Positions 7,882 through 16,483 of a stretch of DNA of 64,000 nucleotides are shown piece by piece. This DNA comes from Paradevosia shaoguanensis (GTDB lineage: Bacteria; Pseudomonadota; Alphaproteobacteria; Rhizobiales; Devosiaceae), in assembly GCF_016801025.1 (NCBI RefSeq), contig NZ_CP068983.1, forward strand, positions 3,464,501 through 3,528,500, read 5' to 3'. A model generated the notes under the pieces. It ran no database searches. It was not told where the DNA came from and was given only the letters and a program-made list of their open reading frames with translations. The position numbers and the translations under genes were made by a program. How positions within the stretch are numbered: the stretch's first letter is position 1; each line of letters starts with the position of its first letter.

Positions 7882-8505
7882 TCAGCGCTTGCCGACAAAG
7901 GCGAAGAAACGCTCGCGCTCCTCGCGTTCCTCGGCGAAGATGCCGGTGAAGCGGTGGGTGATGGTGGTGACGCCATGCGAATGCACGCCGCGCATGGTCA
8001 TGCACATATGCTCGGCCTCAAGCATCACGGCCGCGCCGCGCGGGTTGAGGTTTTCGTTGAGCGCATCGATGATCTGCTGCGTCATGGTCTCCTGCGTCTG
8101 CAGACGGCGCGCGAAGACGTCGACGAGGCGTGCGAGCTTGGAAAGGCCGACCACGCCCTCATGCGGCAGATAGGCGATATGCGCCTTGCCGAAGAAGGGC
8201 ACCATGTGGTGCTCGCAATGGGAGTGGAACGGAATATCCTTGAGCAGCACGATGTCGTCGTAGCCGCCGACCTCGCGGAAGATTTTGCTCAGCGCGTCGC
8301 TCGCGCTCTGCTCGTAACCGGCGAAAAGCTCGGAATAGGCCCGCGCAACGCGGCCCGGGGTTTCGATGAGCCCTTCGCGAGTCGGATCGTCGCCGGCCCA
8401 CGCAATCAGCGTGCGAACGGCGTTTTCGACTTCCTCCTGGGAAGGTTTGTGCCGGGTCACCTTATCGAGAGCCGTGACGGTGCCGGACTTAGCCGTGGCG
8501 TCCAT
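7882..8505 (-). CDS. folE: GTP cyclohydrolase I
   Basis: This 207-aa enzyme converts GTP to dihydroneopterin triphosphate, which feeds tetrahydrofolate synthesis. Zinc ligands are visible in [22 protein letters not shown] and in the later [11 protein letters not shown]. The [13 protein letters not shown] segment is also typical. The length matches the family. It is followed by hisI and is divergent from the IscU-like gene, with about 120 bases between them. Confidence 0.96.
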   Translation of the reverse strand: MDATAKSGTVTALDKVTRHKPSQEEVENAVRTLIAWAGDDPTREGLIETPGRVARAYSELFAGYEQSASDALSKIFREVGGYDDIVLLKDIPFHSHCEHHMVPFFGKAHIAYLPHEGVVGLSKLARLVDVFARRLQTQETMTQQIIDALNENLNPRGAAVMLEAEHMCMTMRGVHSHGVTTITHRFTGIFAEEREERERFFAFVGKR

Positions 8506-8629
8506 GCGCGAGCTTCCTTTTTAGAGATGGATCACAAAAGCGCGTTTGGGTGCAGGCCCCTGACAGTCCGCGAGCGGTTACTTATATAGGGTGGTCGAGC
8601 GGCTTCACAAGAAACAGAATGTGCCTTCA

Positions 8630-9070
8630 ATGGAACTGAGCGATCTCTATTCCGAAAAAATCCTGCAGATCGCCGGCAACCCGCCCAAAGCGCCGCGGCT
8701 GGCCGATCCGGATGCTTCGGCACGCAAGGTGAGCCGCGTCTGCGGTTCCTCGATCGAGGTGGACGTGACGGTTTCCGATGGAATCATCACGGGTTACGGC
8801 CACGACCTTTCGGCATGCGCCCTGGGGCAGACGTCGGCGGCCATCGTGGCTCGCGAGATCGTCGGCACGCCCGTGGACGAATTCCGAACGGTGCGCGACC
8901 TGATGTTCCGCATGCTCAAGGAGGAGGGCGCTCCGCCATCGGGCAAATGGGACGATCTGCGGTTCCTGGAGCCGGTGCGTGAATACAAGCCGCGTCACAC
9001 CTCGACCATGCTCGTGTTTGATGCGGTGGTTGAGGCGCTCGACAAGATCGAAGCAAAAAGAGTCGCTTAG
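8630..9070 (+). CDS. iron-sulfur cluster assembly scaffold protein (NifU/IscU-like)
   Basis: This 146-aa protein resembles the IscU/SufU fold: residues YSEKILQIAGNPP, VCGSSIEVDVTVSDG and ACALGQTSAAIVA hold two of the usual cysteines, but the third (in the late helix of IscU) is not seen. This fits the small alphaproteobacterial IscU-like group found next to yidD. I prefer ATG 8630 over the upstream GTG 8591, because homologues begin near ELSDLYSEKIL; no strong ribosome site decides it. yidD follows 12 bases later. Confidence 0.8.
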   Translation: MELSDLYSEKILQIAGNPPKAPRLADPDASARKVSRVCGSSIEVDVTVSDGIITGYGHDLSACALGQTSAAIVAREIVGTPVDEFRTVRDLMFRMLKEEGAPPSGKWDDLRFLEPVREYKPRHTSTMLVFDAVVEALDKIEAKRVA

Positions 9071-9082
9071 GGCCGCAAGCTG

Positions 9083-9394
9083 ATGGATCGATTCATGCGG
9101 CAATTCTGGGCGGTCGTGGACCTGCCGTTCAAGTTTGCGGCAGTGTTCCTCATCACCATCTATCGCTACACGCTCTCGGCTTTCGTCGGGCGCACCTGCC
9201 GGCACGCGCCGTCGTGTTCGGAATTCACCAGCGAGGCGATCTGGAAATATGGGTTCTGGCCGGGTGGCTGGATGGGATTGGCGCGGTTCAGCCGCTGCCG
9301 GCCCGGTGGCACGCATGGATTCGACCCGGTGCCAGAGGTGCTGCCGGAAGCGGGGCGGTGGTATCTGCCGTGGCGGTATGGGCGGTGGCGGTAG
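9083..9394 (+). CDS. yidD: membrane protein insertion efficiency factor YidD
   Basis: This 103-aa protein has one amphipathic or membrane-associated N-terminal segment (PFKFAAVFLITIYRYTLSAF) and the signature CRHAPSCSEFTSEAI, followed by RFSRCRPGGTHGFDPVP. YidD proteins help YidC insert inner-membrane proteins. The usual rnpA/yidC neighbours are absent here; pairing with an IscU-like gene is seen in related bacteria. Confidence 0.93.
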   Translation: MDRFMRQFWAVVDLPFKFAAVFLITIYRYTLSAFVGRTCRHAPSCSEFTSEAIWKYGFWPGGWMGLARFSRCRPGGTHGFDPVPEVLPEAGRWYLPWRYGRWR

Positions 9395-9430
9395 TTTTCG
9401 GTTCGTGAAACGCCGTTCGGCCACAGAACT

Positions 9431-9545
9431 TCCCACCACCACGGAACTTCCCCGGACTTGATCCGGGGCCCATTGCACCCTCCCGTCCGAGTGGAACGAT
9501 CCGTAGGCCCCGGGTCTTCGCCCGGGGAAGTTCGGTGGTTGGGGG
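9431..9545. repeat. palindromic intergenic repeat, copy B
   Basis: This is a second copy of the element at 7246-7356. Inner hairpins are CCCCGGACTTGATCCGGGG and CCCCGGGTCTTCGCCCGGGG. The outer stem here is CCACCAC...CGGAACTT pairing with AAGTTCGGTGGTTGG. It lies between yidD and thrS. Its outer arms differ from copy A but remain self-complementary. Confidence 0.8.
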
Positions 9546-9709
9546 AAATCCAGTGGTCGGTGACGCGTTCGGTACGTGAAACCATCGGTGCGCAACCCAA
9601 GTGCCTCCAACATAGCCGCAAATGCTGGCAAACTTCACAAAGCGTGATAGACAACGCCCCCTGTGCGTTTTGCACAGTTTCAAAAACCCTTTCTCTTGGA
9701 GAGATCAAA
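9546..9709 (+). promoter_or_regulatory. thrS upstream region with small hairpin
   Basis: Non-coding region before thrS. A hairpin CTGTGC-GTTTT-GCACAG at 9661-9677 is followed by a few Ts, then the TTGGAGAG ribosome site about 8 bases before the ATG. There is no T-box and no Thr-rich leader peptide that I can see. The hairpin could tune thrS expression, but this is only inference. Confidence 0.4.
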
Positions 9710-11683
9710 ATGTCGATCAAGGTGACGTTCCCAGATGGTGCAGTACGCGAGTTTCCGCGCGGCACCACCGGGACTACCGTGGTCGAGGATATCTCCAAGT
9801 CGCTGGCCAAGAAGACTGTGGCCATGCGCTGGAACGGCGTCCTGTCGGACCTTTCCGATGCGCTTGAAGAAGACGGCAAGATCGAGTTCGTGACGCGCGA
9901 CCAGCCGGCCGCGCTCGAACTCATCCGCCACGATGCCGCGCACGTCCTCGCCGAGGCCGTGCAGGAACTGTGGCCGTCGACGCAAGTGACCATCGGCCCG
10001 GTGATCGAGAACGGCTTCTACTACGATTTCGCGCGTGACGTGCCGTTCGGCGAGGATGATCTGCGCGCCATCGAGAAGAAGATGAGCGAGATCATCGAAC
10101 GCGGCGCCGCCTTCACCAAGGAAATCTGGACGCGCGACGAGGCCAAGAAGGTCTTTGCCGCCAAGGGCGAGAACTTCAAGGTCGAACTCGTCGACGCCAT
10201 CCCGGCCGACCAGAACATCAAGATCTACAAGCAAGGCCAGTGGTTCGACCTCTGCCGTGGTCCGCACATGCGCACCACCAAGGATGTCGGCCAGGCGTTC
10301 AAGCTGACCAAGGTGGCTGGCGCCTATTGGCGTGGCGACAGCAACAACCCGGTGCTCTCGCGTATCTACGGCACGGCCTTTGCGACCAAGGAAGAGCTCG
10401 ACGCCTATCTCCACATGATGGAAGAGGCGGAGAAGCGCGACCATCGCAAGCTGGGCCGCGAACTCGATCTCTTCCATTTGCAGGAAGAAGCGCAGGGCTC
10501 GGTGTTCTGGCACCCAAAGGGCTTCACCATCTACAACCAGATGGAGGCCTATATCCGCCGGCGCCTCAACGGCTCGGGCTATGTGGAGGTCAAGACCCCG
10601 CAGCTCATGTCGTCCAAGTTCTGGGAGGCTTCGGGCCACTGGGGCAAGTACCGCGAGAACATGTTCGTGGTGCCTGACGAAGTGCCGGGGACCGAGGAAG
10701 AAGGTCCGGTGCTTTCGGGCAAGTCCGATCTCATGGCGCTCAAGCCCATGAACTGCCCGGCGCATATCCAGATCTTCAACCAGGGCATCAAGTCGTATCG
10801 CGACCTGCCGATCCGCATGGCCGAGTTCGGCTGCTGCCACCGCAACGAGGCCCATGGCGCGCTCCATGGCCTGATGCGCGTGCGCCAGATGACCCAGGAC
10901 GACGCGCATATCTTCTGCCGCGAAGACCAGATCCAGGCCGAAACCGAGCATTTCGTGCATCTGCTCTATTCGGTTTACAAGGACATGGGTTTCGACCAGA
11001 TCGTCATCAAGCTCGCCACGCGCCCCGAAAAGTTCGGTGGCACCATCGAGCGCTGGGATGCGGCCGAGAAGGCGCTGGGCGATGCCTTGCGTGCCACTGG
11101 CTATGACTTCGAGATCGCCGAAGGCGAGGGTGCTTTCTACGCGCCCAAGCTGGAATTCCACCTCAAGGACGCTATCGGCCGGTCCTGGCAGTGTGGCACG
11201 CTGCAGCTCGACTATGTGCTGCCGGAACGCCTCGAGGCCTCCTACGTGGCCGAAGACGGTTCGCGCCAGCGTCCGGTGATGCTCCATCGCGCCATTCTCG
11301 GCTCGCTGGAACGCTTCATCGGCATGATGCTGGAGAGCTATGCCGGCAAGCTCCCGACCTGGCTGGCGCCGACCCAGGTGGTCGTGGCCACGATCGTGTC
11401 GGAAGCGGACGAGTATGCCGCCAAGCTGGTGAAGCAGCTCAAGGCAGCCGGCATTCGTGCCGAGCTCGATACGCGCAACGAGAAGATCAACTATAAGGTC
11501 CGCGAGCACTCGATGCAGAAGGTGCCGCTGATGTTCGTGGTCGGCAAGCGCGAAGCGGAGGAGGGTACTGTGTCCGTCCGCCGTCTCGGAACCGAAGGCC
11601 AGAAGGTCGTGCCGTCGATGGATGCCATCGTCGAGCTGATGGCCGAGGTGCAGCCGCCTGACCTGAAGCGCGCCGCAGCCTGA
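9710..11683 (+). CDS. thrS: threonine--tRNA ligase
   Basis: This 657-aa class II synthetase charges tRNA-Thr. The order is TGS domain (1-65), editing/SAD domain ([16 protein letters not shown] onward), catalytic core with motif 2 in [20 protein letters not shown], zinc ligands (Cys in [10 protein letters not shown] plus two His), and the C-terminal anticodon-binding domain ([16 protein letters not shown]). The start at ATG 9710 ([10 protein letters not shown]) follows TTGGAGAG. An in-frame extension to 9458 runs through repeat copy B and is not coding. A strong terminator follows. Confidence 0.97.
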   Translation: MSIKVTFPDGAVREFPRGTTGTTVVEDISKSLAKKTVAMRWNGVLSDLSDALEEDGKIEFVTRDQPAALELIRHDAAHVLAEAVQELWPSTQVTIGPVIENGFYYDFARDVPFGEDDLRAIEKKMSEIIERGAAFTKEIWTRDEAKKVFAAKGENFKVELVDAIPADQNIKIYKQGQWFDLCRGPHMRTTKDVGQAFKLTKVAGAYWRGDSNNPVLSRIYGTAFATKEELDAYLHMMEEAEKRDHRKLGRELDLFHLQEEAQGSVFWHPKGFTIYNQMEAYIRRRLNGSGYVEVKTPQLMSSKFWEASGHWGKYRENMFVVPDEVPGTEEEGPVLSGKSDLMALKPMNCPAHIQIFNQGIKSYRDLPIRMAEFGCCHRNEAHGALHGLMRVRQMTQDDAHIFCREDQIQAETEHFVHLLYSVYKDMGFDQIVIKLATRPEKFGGTIERWDAAEKALGDALRATGYDFEIAEGEGAFYAPKLEFHLKDAIGRSWQCGTLQLDYVLPERLEASYVAEDGSRQRPVMLHRAILGSLERFIGMMLESYAGKLPTWLAPTQVVVATIVSEADEYAAKLVKQLKAAGIRAELDTRNEKINYKVREHSMQKVPLMFVVGKREAEEGTVSVRRLGTEGQKVVPSMDAIVELMAEVQPPDLKRAAA

Positions 11684-11705
11684 TCCAGGCGCCAACGCAA
11701 AGAAC

Positions 11706-11732
11706 AAGGCCCGCTCCTGAGGAGCGGGCCTT
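11706..11732. terminator. terminator after thrS
   Basis: AAGGCCCGCTCC pairs perfectly with GGAGCGGGCCTT around the loop TGA, followed by TCCGTTTT. It sits 23 bases after the thrS stop, between convergent genes, and may work in both directions. Confidence 0.88.
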
Positions 11733-11754
11733 TCCGTTTTGGGGCTGCCGAAGC

Positions 11755-13593
11755 TTACTGAGCGGTGGCGTCGACCGTCACCTGGCTCGAGAGAGCCATC
11801 GGATTGGCCTGGAGCGCGGTGAGTTCAGGCAGGCCGAGGCCGGCTTCGTTCTTTGCGGCAGCCGAGATCGAGAGGGACTTGGCCTGGCCGGTGATGAAGG
11901 TCGCCAGCGCCGCCGAGAGCTTCTGGGCTTCGGGCGTGCCGCCGAGAAGGGCGAGAGCGGTGCCGCCGGCGACGCCGGAGAGGGCGTTGCGGACCTGCTC
12001 GACCGACTGGCCCTGTTCCTTGGCCATGCTCTGGAACACGATGTCGGCGAGACCGGCGTCGGTCACGTTGATCTTGAGGTCCTTGGCAGTGAGCCCCATC
12101 GCGGCCATCAGGGCCGCGTTGTTGTCCAGCGAGAAGATATCGGGCGTGGCATTGCCCAGCGTGCCGGCGAGGGCGAGCGCGCCCAGGTTCGCGCCGTTGA
12201 TGGCGAAGGTCTTCACCGCGATGGTGTTCGAGCCTTCGTCCCAGGCGGCGGCGAGGTCGTAGCCGGCTTCGATCTTGTCAATGCCGAGCGCCAGGAGCTG
12301 CTTGACCGAATCTTCCTCGGAATCCGCCGGGAGGCCGATCACGATGTTCTTGGCCGACGAGGAGATGTCGGCCGGCACGCCGTTGACGTAGTTGGCCAGC
12401 GTCAGGTCGAAATCGCCGATCGAAGCCTTGATGCGCTGGCCATCGGATTCCTCGTCGGGAACGTCCATGTCGAGACCCGAGAACGAGAAACCGCCGAAGG
12501 ACGGGATCAGGCGGCGACCATTGGTTTCGAACCAGGCGTCGTCCACCTGGCCGTCGGCTTCCTGCAGGGCATTGATGGCCGAGGAGAAGTCGAAGCTCTT
12601 GAAGACGAACTTGCCGAGGTTGAGATAGCCATCGCCCTCGACATTGATCTTGATGTCGCTGGCCGAAATCTCGGGATAGGTGTTCTTGGCAAAGCCTCCG
12701 ATAGCCATCGGGCCGACAGCGACGGTCACCGGCTTGCCTTCCTCCGAAGTGCCGGTGCAATCGAGACCAGCGAAGTCGATCGGGGTGGATTCGAAGGCGC
12801 TGAAGAGGTCAGCATAGAAGGTGACGAGCGTGGCGATCTGCTCGGGCTTGAGTTCGGAATCGCCGCTGGCCTCAAGGGACTGGGCCATGGTCATCAGCTC
12901 GCCGAAGGACGTCTTGAGCGGACGCGCCTTGAACTCGGCGGTGGTCACGGGTCCGATGGTACAGTTGGCTTCTGGCCCGGTAAACGAGCCGCCTTCCATC
13001 TTGAAGTCCTTGTAGATGGTCTTGAGCGGCTGGTCCGGCGAGGCGCCGGGCACGAGGCCATAGAAGGCCAGCATGCCTGCGAGATCGAACAGGCCCGTCG
13101 ACATCTTGCCGAGCGTGAACTTGCCCTCCGGGCCCGCATCGGCATCAGCTCCGCCCACGACGGCCGAGGCGGCCACGCCGTTGGTGACGTCGGTCAGCGC
13201 GATATCGCGATAGGTCAGCGTGCCCTGCTGCTGCTTGCCGCCTTCGGCCGGCACCGCATAGGTGACGGTGATTTCGGGAATGGTGATCGACTTGGCGGTC
13301 AATCCGGCCAGTTCGGCCGCGTGTTCGACCAGGCCACCCGTCAGGATCGAGCGGATGGTTTCTTCATCGATGTTGGAATCGACTGCCTGGATGGTGGGAA
13401 TGGAGACCGAGTAGTTGAACTCGGGCGCCGCCGTTTCGGTGGTCGGCTGTGTCGGGCTTTCGACGCGCGGTGCGCCTTCACGCGTGCGCGGAGCATCCTG
13501 GGCCTGGGCAATCGTGGGCAAGGCGACGCTCATCAATGCGCCCAGGGCAATGCTCTCCAGGCTCACGCGGAGCGCACTCTTGGTCAACTGCAT
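11755..13593 (-). CDS. large secreted protein of unknown function
   Basis: I do not recognise this 612-aa protein. It has a clear signal peptide (SIALGALMSVALPTIAQAQ, cut near residue 31), then a Pro/Thr-rich linker, then a long region without membrane helices. The region alternates strand-like segments ending in acidic turns (DIKINVEGDGYLNLGKFVFK, FDLTLANYVNG) with helices. The middle and the C-terminal part share a general pattern, hinting at a duplicated domain. Three cysteines occur in one segment (ANCTIGP, LDCTGT). I take ATG 13593 (MQLTKSALR) over 13608 because it gives a normal signal peptide. It may be envelope-associated. Confidence 0.75.
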   Translation of the reverse strand: MQLTKSALRVSLESIALGALMSVALPTIAQAQDAPRTREGAPRVESPTQPTTETAAPEFNYSVSIPTIQAVDSNIDEETIRSILTGGLVEHAAELAGLTAKSITIPEITVTYAVPAEGGKQQQGTLTYRDIALTDVTNGVAASAVVGGADADAGPEGKFTLGKMSTGLFDLAGMLAFYGLVPGASPDQPLKTIYKDFKMEGGSFTGPEANCTIGPVTTAEFKARPLKTSFGELMTMAQSLEASGDSELKPEQIATLVTFYADLFSAFESTPIDFAGLDCTGTSEEGKPVTVAVGPMAIGGFAKNTYPEISASDIKINVEGDGYLNLGKFVFKSFDFSSAINALQEADGQVDDAWFETNGRRLIPSFGGFSFSGLDMDVPDEESDGQRIKASIGDFDLTLANYVNGVPADISSSAKNIVIGLPADSEEDSVKQLLALGIDKIEAGYDLAAAWDEGSNTIAVKTFAINGANLGALALAGTLGNATPDIFSLDNNAALMAAMGLTAKDLKINVTDAGLADIVFQSMAKEQGQSVEQVRNALSGVAGGTALALLGGTPEAQKLSAALATFITGQAKSLSISAAAKNEAGLGLPELTALQANPMALSSQVTVDATAQ

Positions 13594-13915
13594 GGCATAT
13601 TTCTCCATTCGCCAGAATTGGGGGCAATCTGTGCCACCGGAGCTTTGTCTTCAATAGGCAAAGCTAATGTGACGTGTTCGGCCTAAGGGTTGAAACCGAA
13701 AAAAATCGGGCAGGTTGCACAAATGGTTTCCGCAAGCTTGAAGCAAAACGGAAACTGCCGCCATGACTGGGGTCATGGCGGCAGTCCGCCCCCCGATATT
13801 CGCATCAGCGTCAGCTCAAGCGGTAAGCAAGACCCTCAGCAGCGCCGCTGGAGATCTGACGGCGTGATGCGAAGCCGGTTGGGGTCCTGCCGGTGCCACG
13901 GGGATTGGGGCGGAG
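13594..13915. other. intergenic region without a gene
   Basis: About 320 bases between the secreted 612-aa protein and the BA14K-like gene (both minus strand). It holds the terminator at 13755-13784 and presumably the promoter of the secreted protein. I see no coding signal in the rest. Confidence 0.6.
13755..13784 (-). terminator. perfect 13-bp hairpin, likely terminator of the BA14K-like gene
   Basis: CTGCCGCCATGAC pairs exactly with GTCATGGCGGCAG around a 4-base loop. On the minus strand it is followed by TTTCCGTTTTG, fitting a terminator about 130 bases past the stop at 13916. Confidence 0.7.
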
Positions 13916-14314
13916 TCACCGGCAGGGATATCGCAGCCCATCACGGGCCAGGAACGTGCCCGTTTGCGGATCGAAGCTGCGATATTTTGCGAAACAGTAC
14001 TGGAGCCAGCGATCGCGCTCCTTCTTCTTGGCGCGGTCCTGCTCGGCGGCGCCCGCGATGATCGCGCCGATGGCGAGGCCGACGATGCCTACGCCGATCG
14101 CGGCTCCCAAATCATCGTCCTTCTTGGCCTCTTCGGGCCGAAAAAAGCGCTCGCAACTATCGCGCTCGTAGCGGTCCCGGACATGCCGGCAGTCGCGGAA
14201 CGAATAGGCGACCCATCGATCGTCCGACGAATACCACTCGGCTGCGGCAGCGGGGATGACGCTGGTGGCGATGAGCGCGAGCGTCGCGACGAAAACGGGG
14301 AGTTTCGTGGCCAT
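13916..14314 (-). CDS. BA14K-like secreted protein
   Basis: This 132-aa protein has a signal peptide (VFVATLALIATSVIPAAAA), then a charged region with paired Cys (RDCRHVRDRYERDSCERFF), a hydrophobic Gly/Ala/Ile segment (LGAAIGVGIVGLAIGAIIAGA) and the C-terminal motif YCFAKYRSFDPQTGTFLARD ending in YPCR. That ending is the hallmark of BA14K proteins, known from Brucella as immunoreactive lectin-like envelope proteins. It follows the Omp25-like gene by 20 bases on the same strand, so the two are likely one operon of envelope proteins. Confidence 0.8.
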   Translation of the reverse strand: MATKLPVFVATLALIATSVIPAAAAEWYSSDDRWVAYSFRDCRHVRDRYERDSCERFFRPEEAKKDDDLGAAIGVGIVGLAIGAIIAGAAEQDRAKKKERDRWLQYCFAKYRSFDPQTGTFLARDGLRYPCR

Positions 14315-14334
14315 GTTGCTTGCTCCAGGAGCGA

Positions 14335-14955
14335 TCAGAACCGGTAGCTGAGGCCGGCCTTGATCGCGTGGTTGACGAAGCTGTCGGTGCGCTTGATGCC
14401 GCCTGCGAGCGTGGACTCGACGTTGTCATAGCGTGACTGCGTGTATTCGAGGCGCGTGGTGAGGCCGTTGCGGAAGAGGTATTCGACGCCGGCGCCATAG
14501 GTGAAGCCGCCCGCCCAGCGGGGATCGGATACCACGTTGCCCTTGGGATCGAGCCGGGCCCAGCCATAGCCGACGGTGCCGTAGAGCAGCATGGAGTCGA
14601 ACGAGACGCCGGCGCGCAGCTTGGCGGCACCCGACCAGGTCTGGGCGAGGGAAGCGTTGCCGGTGAGGCTGTATTCCTTGCCGCTCGTATAGGTGCCTTC
14701 GAGTTCGGCGCCGACCACGGTCGGACCGAGCGAGGTGGTGTAGCCGATCATCGCGCCACCCAGGAGATTGTTCCCGGCGAAGACGTTGGGCACTTCCTTG
14801 GTGCTGACGCCGCCGACCACGCCGGCATAGAAGCCGGACCACGAGGCGGAGTCGCCGTAATAGGGTGCGAAGCGGTCTTGCGCCGACGCCGCGGCAGTGC
14901 CGAGCGCGGACACGAAAACGGCGCCCAGCAAGAGGCGCGGGAGGAAATTGGGCAT
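14335..14955 (-). CDS. outer membrane beta-barrel protein (Omp25/Omp31 type)
   Basis: This 206-aa protein has a signal peptide (LLLGAVFVSALGTAAASAQ) and a small eight-stranded barrel pattern: WSGFYAGVVGGVS at the start, VGAELEGTYTSGKEYSL, LLYGTVGYGWARL, FTYGAGVEYLFRNGLTTRLE, and a final strand AIKAGLSYRF ending in Phe, the usual outer-membrane assembly signal. The family includes Brucella Omp25/Omp31 and Rhizobium RopB. The adjacent two-component system and the repeat at 15033 suggest local control. Confidence 0.88.
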   Translation of the reverse strand: MPNFLPRLLLGAVFVSALGTAAASAQDRFAPYYGDSASWSGFYAGVVGGVSTKEVPNVFAGNNLLGGAMIGYTTSLGPTVVGAELEGTYTSGKEYSLTGNASLAQTWSGAAKLRAGVSFDSMLLYGTVGYGWARLDPKGNVVSDPRWAGGFTYGAGVEYLFRNGLTTRLEYTQSRYDNVESTLAGGIKRTDSFVNHAIKAGLSYRF

Positions 14956-15032
14956 AACTCAATACTCCGAAGCGAGAAGGGAGGCTCGCCGCTGCAATGC
15001 AGCGATCTGACTTCACCCATTTTGGAGACTCA

Positions 15033-15054
15033 CATTGCGAGAGCATTGCGAGAG
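15033..15054. promoter_or_regulatory. tandem 11-bp direct repeat upstream of the outer membrane protein gene
   Basis: CATTGCGAGAG occurs twice without spacing, 78-99 bases before the outer-membrane protein start. Direct repeats with an 11-bp period are the typical binding layout of OmpR/PhoB-type regulators, and such a regulator is encoded 1.5 kb upstream. The function is inferred. Confidence 0.5.
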
Positions 15055-15100
15055 AACGGTTTTTTGAGGCGAGCGCGGCGGACTGGCGCTCGCCAGCCGT

Positions 15101-16483
15101 TCAGGCTCCTGCCGAGCGGGGCAGGGCCAGACGGAAAGCCGCGCCGCCTTCCGGGCTGTCGTTGACCGAGAGATGCCCGTTGTGGCGGTGAGCGATGTCC
15201 CGGGCGAGATTGAGCCCAAGGCCGTGGCCGGCGGTCATCGGGCGAAGCCGGTAGAAGGGCTCGAAGATGCGGTCGCGATCCTCCGGCGGAATGCCGGGGC
15301 CGGCATCCGCAACCTCGATCGTGCCATTGCGCTCGACATAGACCGAGATGGTGCCGGTATTGCCGCCATGAGCGATGGCGTTCTGCACCAGGTTGCTCAG
15401 CGCACGCTCGAGCGCGGTCCAGTCACCCAGCACGAGCACACGGCGCTGGTCGGCATCGAAGCTGATCTTGTAGCCGGCGGCGATGGCGATGGGGGCGAGG
15501 TCAGCAACCACGTTGCCGGCCAGCTCCACCAGATCGACCTCCTTGAGGTCGGGGCGCTGGTGCTGAAACCGCTGGTGATCCAGCAATTGCTCGGCGAGCC
15601 CGCCGAGGCGCGAGACGTCGGCGATGAGACGACCCTTGTCCTGGCTTTCGGGCAGGGCGTCGATACGCGTCTGCAGGATGGCGATGGGCGTTTTGAGCTC
15701 GTGGGCGGCGTCGGCCAGGAAGCGCTTGTGGCGTTCGTAGCCTTCGTCGAGGCGCACGAGGGCGTCGTTGACGGCGGCGACGAGCGACTTCACCTCCCAG
15801 GGGATGCGGTCCACCGAGAGGCGCATGCCGCGCTGGTCGAAGTCGATCTTGGCAGCGTCCGTTTCCGCCGATGTTACGCCGCGCAGCGACTTACGCACGA
15901 TGAGTGGGATGGCGATGCCGGTGACGAGGGCGAGAAGCGCGGTGATCGGCAGGAAGAGGATGAGCGAAACGATCACGACCGCCAGGAGCGCCGAGACCGA
16001 GGCATTGGTGCCGACGACGATGAAGACCTGGCCGGCGCGCGTATCGCGCTTGCGGACGTTGACCTGCTCGGGCTGATCTTCCTTGATGCGGACCTGCGCA
16101 TAGTCGGCTGTGCCGAGGCTCTTGACCAGCGGCATGAACATTTCGGGCGGCGTACCCTCGCCAACCGTCTGGCCCTGGCTGTCGCGTGCCACGAACCAGA
16201 ATTCGTTGGTGCGCACCCATTCCATGCCCGGCGTGTCTTCTAGGACCAGTTTGCCGGTGGCATCGTGGACGAGAGATTCGGCGATGTGGTCGATCATGCT
16301 GTCGTCGACGAGGTCGGCCTTGCCGCCAAGCGACATGATGAAAAGCCAGATGGCGACGGTAAAGACGACGAAGGTCAGGCCGTGCAAAAGCATCAAACGC
16401 CAGACGAGCCGGCGCTTGAGGGAGTTGGGCTTGCGCCACTGGTAGTTTCGCAGACCGTTCCAGAACCGGTGCCAGAGCTTCAT
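15101..16483 (-). CDS. sensor histidine kinase
   Basis: This 460-aa inner-membrane kinase has two membrane segments (about residues 32-52 and 163-195) around a periplasmic sensor of about 110 residues, a HAMP-like linker after the second helix, the phosphoacceptor in FLADAAHELKTPIAILQTRI, and the ATPase boxes NLVQNAIAHGG, VADAGPGIPPEDRDRIFEPF and GHGLGLNLARDIA. It overlaps the response regulator by four bases, so the two form a pair. The signal is unknown. The next genes on the strand encode envelope proteins. Confidence 0.93.
   Translation of the reverse strand: MKLWHRFWNGLRNYQWRKPNSLKRRLVWRLMLLHGLTFVVFTVAIWLFIMSLGGKADLVDDSMIDHIAESLVHDATGKLVLEDTPGMEWVRTNEFWFVARDSQGQTVGEGTPPEMFMPLVKSLGTADYAQVRIKEDQPEQVNVRKRDTRAGQVFIVVGTNASVSALLAVVIVSLILFLPITALLALVTGIAIPLIVRKSLRGVTSAETDAAKIDFDQRGMRLSVDRIPWEVKSLVAAVNDALVRLDEGYERHKRFLADAAHELKTPIAILQTRIDALPESQDKGRLIADVSRLGGLAEQLLDHQRFQHQRPDLKEVDLVELAGNVVADLAPIAIAAGYKISFDADQRRVLVLGDWTALERALSNLVQNAIAHGGNTGTISVYVERNGTIEVADAGPGIPPEDRDRIFEPFYRLRPMTAGHGLGLNLARDIAHRHNGHLSVNDSPEGGAAFRLALPRSAGA

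Noticed and set aside
9458-9709. 84-residue N-terminal extension of thrS
   Set aside because: It translates the palindromic repeat copy B and the leader; TTGGAGAG at 9697 and the usual ThrRS N-terminus place the start at 9710.
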